DNA of 64,000 nt from Macrophomina tecta (taxonomy: Eukaryota > Ascomycota > Dothideomycetes > Botryosphaeriales > Botryosphaeriaceae): assembly GCA_024180945.1 (NCBI GenBank), contig JAKSGN010000036.1, positions 1,860,001 through 1,924,000 on the forward strand. The letters run 5' to 3'. Shown here in pieces: positions 55,888-64,000 of the stretch (position 1 is its first letter; every line of letters begins with the position of its first letter). A program made the position numbers and the translations under genes. Below the pieces are notes generated by a model. The model had not been told where the DNA came from. It did no database searches and saw nothing but the letters and a program-made list of their open reading frames with translations.

Positions 55888-57825
55888 ATCGGTTTTTTCC
55901 TGGTTTGCCATCGAGGCCATGTTCTACAATTGGACGAGAGCAAGAGGGGGTTGGGTGCGATGAGAGACCTGGGGCTGCACTGTCATCCGTCCTGGTTTCG
56001 GTTGGAGGGCGTGGAGAGCGGCGTGCGTGTATCCATATCCTAGGCGCATCCATGCGTTGTAAGCTGCAAATAGACTTTCCCGAGGCCCTTTGGACCGATC
56101 TGCAATCCGTGAGAGTGGCCTCGGATGCATTGGAGTCCTGTATCCATAATTGCCACACAGGGAGTTTTGGTACCGAACTGGTAGGACTCGGTGCTAGGCC
56201 CGTGGGAACTACTGCCTTCGCATAATTTTGCAGACATGCAAAACCAATGTCATCTAAAGACTAGTATGCCTAGTGAATAGAACAGTGAGATGGAGTTTGC
56301 CAGTTATGTCAAGTAGAAAAGTCAGAGGCGTCCAACAGACCAAGTAGCCGCTTTTGCGCTTTTGGATAGTTACATCTACCCTCCGCTTGTTTTGTGGTCG
56401 GCTCTACAGCCCAGGAATCACTAGGAGGAGCGTCATATAAAGCTCCGAAGAAACTGTACATTGGTACAACGGCACAACTACTGAGAGCGGCAATGACTGG
56501 AGAAAAATAAGATATAAGACCAGATATTGAGATCACACAATCCCGTCCGCTGTCAAAATATTTGTTGCGACGGAGAGTTGATTCAAAGTGAACTTCCCCA
56601 GCCAGGAACAAACACATACATATTACAAGGGAAACTGAGTTGATTGATCTTTTGCACGAAGCTACGTCAGAACCACCAGAGCCGCCCCCCCAACACACAC
56701 CCCCCCCAACCCCCCGGGATTTCTTTGGGCTTGAGCTGGACAGCACTCTGACATTTTGGGACAAGCGGTGAATCATCTATTAGAAGCTACACCGCAAGAT
56801 CTGCAACTAAAAGTCAAACAGAAGAAAAGTCCCAAACTAAATGCTTGACGTTTCTCCCTCTAGTCTTCTCCGCTGTTTCCCGGCGCTAGGCCAAGGAATG
56901 AACAAGAACTTTTTACATCCCCCCGCTCACTGCGGGCAGCCAGTCGGCATCGGCCGCGAGAGAGAGAGAGAGAGAGCGACAAAAGACAAAAAAGCGCTGG
57001 GACGGGGCCCCGCACTCCCGCCCGCCGGCCCGCCGTTGCTCGCTACCCCCGCGCAAAAAAAAAGAAAAAAAAAAAAATCTTCTTTTTCTAAATATTCTGC
57101 TCATCAGACGACAAAGGCGTACTCGAAGCTGTGACAAAAGAATCGTCAGCGGCATCCTCGCGCACAGGCAGCTCTGTCAAAAAACGGCAACGCGTGCTTT
57201 TCACCAATATTTCAGCACGCTCGCGATCCCTGCCCTGCTCGCTTGGCGGAACGGGGCGTGGCTCGTACTCGTTTAACTAGAAGAAGTTGGTGGTCAGCCG
57301 TGCGTGCATTGTCAGCGGGAGATCGGCCAACCTTAGTCTAAGCTGCTCGGTTCGAGGATGGAGGGAGGGGGAAAGCATCCCTGTCGACCGATTTTCGTAG
57401 GAGGGGCTATTTTGGCATGTGAATCTTGGTTTCGCTTTCTCTTTTGGGGGCGGAGAAGGAGGAGAAGAAGGAGGAGGAGGAGGAGGAGGAGAGGAAAAAG
57501 AAGAAGAAGAAGAAGAAGAAGAAGAAGAAGAAGAAGAAGAAGAAGAAGAAGCAGGAGGATGTACGGGAAAGCGCAATGGACCGGATCGCAGACTCTGAAA
57601 GACGGCGCATTGGGTTCTGCGGCATGGGTTACAGGAGCCATTCTGGCTGAAGAATTCCTGTTCTTTCATTTTATTGAAAGCATTTCTGTATTACGTCCAA
57701 GTCCGCGCGCTTCTTCGATATGCCGAGTATATACAATTTCGATTCGTGATCCTCATGTGCAATTGAATACTTCATGAACATCCGTCATCAAAAAAAAAAA
57801 AAAAGGGTTCAGACATTTTCAGACC
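55888..57825. other. Convergent intergenic region
   Basis: About 1.9 kb between MIC19 and the esterase. Holds C runs near 56685-56720, short GA repeats near 56960, the purine triplet repeat at 57465-57551 and an A15 run (57790-57804). A 155-codon minus-strand frame at 56309-56776 has no family resemblance. Confidence 0.45.
57465..57551. repeat. (GGA)n(GAA)n polypurine microsatellite
   Basis: About eight GGA units followed, after a short interruption, by about 18 GAA/AAG units; an 85-base, nearly pure purine strand with mirror symmetry. Confidence 0.92.
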
Positions 57826-59523
57826 TCAAATCGTCAAACTCGACGCACTCCCTGCCAACACTTCGAACTGCGCCTGCCTGAAGTCGTCCTTTCCCACCGT
57901 TACAAAGCCGCCCGCCGCGAACTGCAGCAGCGGCCGCTGCGCACTCGTGTACTCGGGCCACGCCGGCGCGCCGGCCGGCACCGCGCTGTTCGGATCCAGG
58001 TCGGCCGCGAAGTTGATGTAGTACTGGCGCGTCTTGTCGGCGGTGATGGGCAGCAGCGAGAAGAAGTTGACGAGCACGTCGCTGGCGTGGAAGGTGCCGA
58101 GGACCGGCGTGCCGAACAGGTAGGTGTTGAGGTACGTGTACGCGGCCGGGATCTGCGGGACGATCAGGTCGAGGTAGACGCGCCGGGTCAGGGTGAAGGT
58201 GATGTCGCCGAGGATGGCGGCGAGGCGCTTGAACTGCGGGCGGATCTCGTTGGCGATGGAGGTGCGGAAGGGCGAGCCCGCGGACGGCGCGGAGGGGTAC
58301 GAGGCGACCAGGTCGGCGACGACTTGCGGGTCCGTGGCCGGGAAGTAGGACTGCAGGTACGCGGTCAGCGCGGCGTTGGTAGTGATGTTGAGCTGGACGA
58401 GCGAGAAGAGCGTGCCCTCGTCCTCTTGGTCGCCGATGATGACGGGCACCTTGGCGACACGCCCCGCGGCGACGGCGGCGTCGGGCGATTCGGGGAAGAA
58501 GTTGTCGGAGGGGTCGGGGCGCGGGAGGTAGGAGAGGTCGAGGCTGCGGTAGCCGAAGATGGCGGGGACGTTGTTGGCGGCGGAGAGAAAATCCTGCGTG
58601 GAGAGGCCGCGGAGGCAAGATAGTGTGTCCGGCTGGCCGCTGCAGCCGGCATTCCGGACGACTGTGTTGTAGATGTTCTGGGCTTTCTCAGAAGACACGT
58701 CCTGGGCGGGGACGAGGGAGCCTGAGTTCATGATGGCGGCGCGGAAGAGAGGACGTCCGTTGTAGGTGTTGTCACCACCGTTGATGATAGTCTGGTCGAA
58801 TGCGGAGATGGCACCAGCGCTCTCGCCCCAGATGGTGACTTTCTCGGGGTCGCCGCCAAAAGCTTCGATGTTGTCTTGTACCCATTGGAGGGCGAGGCGT
58901 TGATCGCGCAGTCCAAGGTTCGTGCTTCCATCCGCCTGCAGCTCCTGGCCAGCGAGAAAGCCAAAGCCACCGACTCGGTAGTTGATAGCTACGTAAATGA
59001 TGTCTTTTCCAAGGCCAACAGACTTCGTGACAAAGGGAGTGCCATCGTAAAGTTGGTTGGAGCCGAACTCAAAGCCTCCTCCAAAAAGCCACAGTAGGAC
59101 AGGGAGCTTGGAGTCAGCTGTTGTCCCAGTAGGCCGCTGGACGTTCAAAGTGAGACAGTCCTCGCTTGACTGCGTCGCCGCTTGCACTGCGGGGTTTCCA
59201 ATGAGGTCCGCAATGACATCGCCGACAAGAGTGCTCGTGTCGATCTGGACGTAGAACTGAGGGCAGGAATCCGGGATGCCAACGGCTTGAATGGTGCCGA
59301 AGGATTCAGTGATGGGCTGTGGAGGCTTGAGCCGGAGAGGGCCAACAGGAGGCTGGGCAAATGGAATGCCTTTGAAGCTCTCGACGCCGCCGGCTGAGGA
59401 GCCAACAACGGTGCCGTTCTGGATGGTAACTGTAGGACGCGCCTGGCGTTCAAAAGGCCGGTCCGCTGCAGGTGCGGCAAGCGCGCCTGCCACAATGAGA
59501 GAGGAAGCAATTGAGACGAGCAT
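57826..59523 (-). CDS. Secreted type-B carboxylesterase/lipase
   Basis: Extracellular alpha/beta-hydrolase of the Candida rugosa lipase/cholinesterase family. Intronless, 565 residues from the ATG at 59523, the first Met in frame; MLVSIASSLIVAGALAAPAA is a clear signal peptide. Oxyanion-hole sequence WLFGGGFEFGS; nucleophile elbow GESAG with Ser about 235; acidic residue probably in GDQEDEGTLFS; His in GTFHASDV near the C-terminus. Disulfide region SSEDCLTLNVQRP and CSGQPDTLSCLRGLS fit the family. Substrate (triglyceride, ester or plant-derived acyl compounds) cannot be told. The start is separated from the sulfatase stop by 986 bp; both genes lie on the same strand. Confidence 0.94.
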   Translation of the reverse strand: MLVSIASSLIVAGALAAPAADRPFERQARPTVTIQNGTVVGSSAGGVESFKGIPFAQPPVGPLRLKPPQPITESFGTIQAVGIPDSCPQFYVQIDTSTLVGDVIADLIGNPAVQAATQSSEDCLTLNVQRPTGTTADSKLPVLLWLFGGGFEFGSNQLYDGTPFVTKSVGLGKDIIYVAINYRVGGFGFLAGQELQADGSTNLGLRDQRLALQWVQDNIEAFGGDPEKVTIWGESAGAISAFDQTIINGGDNTYNGRPLFRAAIMNSGSLVPAQDVSSEKAQNIYNTVVRNAGCSGQPDTLSCLRGLSTQDFLSAANNVPAIFGYRSLDLSYLPRPDPSDNFFPESPDAAVAAGRVAKVPVIIGDQEDEGTLFSLVQLNITTNAALTAYLQSYFPATDPQVVADLVASYPSAPSAGSPFRTSIANEIRPQFKRLAAILGDITFTLTRRVYLDLIVPQIPAAYTYLNTYLFGTPVLGTFHASDVLVNFFSLLPITADKTRQYYINFAADLDPNSAVPAGAPAWPEYTSAQRPLLQFAAGGFVTVGKDDFRQAQFEVLAGSASSLTI

Positions 59524-60509
59524 GGCTGAAGACGCCTGAGGCAAAGGCCTGCAGTGGAGGGGATGAGAAGACCGGGGGCTGACGCTGACGAAGACGTCGA
59601 AACGGCGGACCTAGCATTCGTCTTTATAGCAACGCACGTCTACTGGCACACGACTGGAATGCGGCCCCTCCAAGTAACGCTCAGGAACGTTGCCTCGGTG
59701 CGCCATGCTCTAGGGAAGAAGCTAAAGAACGCCAATTTTGCAAGAATTTCCTGTCCGGGATAAGTGGTACCGAGAGCCCCTCGTGTTATTGCTGACGATC
59801 AACTGCGGAGATAGTTCCAAGTCAGATGGGCATGGCGCGAGATGGAGAAACCGGGTGGACATGAGTCGCTGCTTGCACGGCAGAGCTGCTTAGATAGATT
59901 ACGACTTGATTGCAGCATGTAGCAGAAGGGCGGGCTGAAAAAAGAGGCTGAGTTGGGAGAGCTGGCGAATCTTTGACCGAGGCCGGCTGGGAGCGGTATG
60001 ACGTGCGCGATGCCAGTGGGTAGACAGAAGTCCAGGAAGAGCTGAGAGGCTGTGGAGCTGAGGATGATGATGGTGTGCTGCCACTTGCTGGGCGCATCCT
60101 TGTTGTCCCCGCAGTCACGAGGCACCTCTTCCCGGGCGAACTGCAGCTTGGCTCTAGGCGCCGGCCGGACGCCAGCGCCTGGCACTGGAATTAAAGCCAC
60201 CGTCGCAACGGCCAAGCAATATTGCCGAGTTCCGGGCCTGAACATCGAAAAGGCCGACCCTATACCCCGCGTCGCTTTCCGGGGGAGTTGCCTGTTCGGG
60301 CTATCCAAAGAAAAAGTTGCTGCGGATACCCCTGGGCGAAAGAAGCGAGGTGTGGGGGAGCGGCTGGTCTCGCACAATGAAGATGGCAAGAACTGCATTC
60401 GTCTAAGGGAGTCTCGAAGTACCTCGGCGCTCGAAGCGGACTGCAGGCAGTCGATGGAAGCCCAAAACTTTCGTACCAACTCTAGCGCGAATGCGGATAT
60501 CTTTGCGAT
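59524..60509. promoter_or_regulatory. Upstream region of the esterase
   Basis: 986 bp carrying the esterase promoter and the sulfatase 3' flank. Both strands are open in places (59799-60479 minus, 60052-60984 plus, the latter antisense to the sulfatase), without a family match. Confidence 0.45.
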
Positions 60510-63881
<3,372 letters not shown>

Positions 63882-64000
63882 ATGCAGTCTAAGGTGCCTG
63901 GCGTTGAGGAACATACCTCTCGGTTCTCTTCCGACGAGAAGCCCGCTGGCAGTGACTGCTATGCCTCGTCTGCCTCCCAATCTGATTGGACGGAAGAAGA
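63882..64000 (+). CDS. 5' end of an unidentified gene, possibly an MFS permease
   Basis: Open frame from ATG 63882 to the window edge, 39 complete codons. It is hydrophilic and Ser/Glu-rich and ends in SDWTEEE. Many fungal MFS permeases of the allantoate/organic-anion (Dal5/Soa1) type have such a tail with a W-[ST]-x-E-E-E motif just before TM1, and the preceding DNA is a C/T-rich leader. That, plus the divergent position next to a cytosolic sulfatase, suggests a permease, but no membrane segment is visible yet. Confidence 0.4.
   Translation, partial: MQSKVPGVEEHTSRFSSDEKPAGSDCYASSASQSDWTEE

Noticed and set aside
56309..56776. 155-codon minus-strand frame between MIC19 and the esterase
   Set aside because: No recognised domain, no splice-supported extension, Gly/Ser-rich stretch from a C-run; not enough to call a gene.
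57340..57370. GGTTCGA-like tRNA B-box
   Set aside because: No matching A-box or cloverleaf could be drawn around it.

Overview
The window is nuclear DNA of a filamentous ascomycete (Pezizomycotina, possibly Dothideomycetes; the class is a weak guess). The evidence is spliced genes with short introns (mostly 47-160 bp, GT..AG, several with a CTAAC-type branch site), typical fungal orthologues (Sen1, a Dnf1-type flippase, Mcm1, Sub2, Mic19, a Pls1-like tetraspanin) and long gene-poor spacers rich in homopolymer and dinucleotide tracts. Exon junctions were placed by eye from splice signals, frame and family conservation.

Layout. 1-6 kb: 5' part of a SEN1 helicase gene on the minus strand, running off the left edge. 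8.0-12.7 kb: a P4-ATPase flippase (minus), head to head across a 2 kb GC-rich spacer with a probable CANIN/Nse6-like Smc5/6 factor (plus, 14.7-17.3 kb). 20.0-21.8 kb: an APC-family choline/amino-acid permease (minus). 23.3-24.6 kb: a complete but inactivated Tc1/mariner element with 30-bp inverted repeats and a TA duplication. 24.6-29.7 kb: no recognisable gene. 29.7-34.2 kb: the MADS-box regulator MCM1 (minus) divergent from a PLS1-type tetraspanin (plus). 36.3-41.8 kb: an MFS drug:H+ antiporter-type transporter and the RNase P/MRP subunit RPR2 (both minus), the latter divergent from the mRNA-export helicase SUB2 (plus). 41.8-46.5 kb: gene-free. 46.5-52.5 kb: a ketopantoate-reductase-like protein with a long disordered tail, then glucokinase (both plus). 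53.7-55.9 kb: an Naa50-like GNAT acetyltransferase (minus) sharing a 246 bp promoter with the MICOS subunit MIC19 (plus). 57.8-64 kb: a secreted carboxylesterase/lipase (minus), a cytosolic BDS1-type arylsulfatase (minus), and, divergent from it, the first 39 codons of a gene that may be an MFS permease.

Most of the window is housekeeping: RNA processing (SEN1, RPR2, SUB2), membrane asymmetry, genome maintenance, sugar phosphorylation and mitochondrial architecture. The less ordinary parts are: two proteins whose first residues look like PCNA-interacting motifs (the CANIN-like protein and the GNAT), a ketopantoate-reductase fold that seems to have lost its catalytic lysine and gained a roughly 440-residue Pro/Met/Gly-rich tail, the sulfatase/possible-permease pair that may form an organosulfur-scavenging unit, and a Tc1 element with RIP-like lesions. 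I found no CRISPR array, rRNA, convincing tRNA, virus-like gene or secondary-metabolite cluster.
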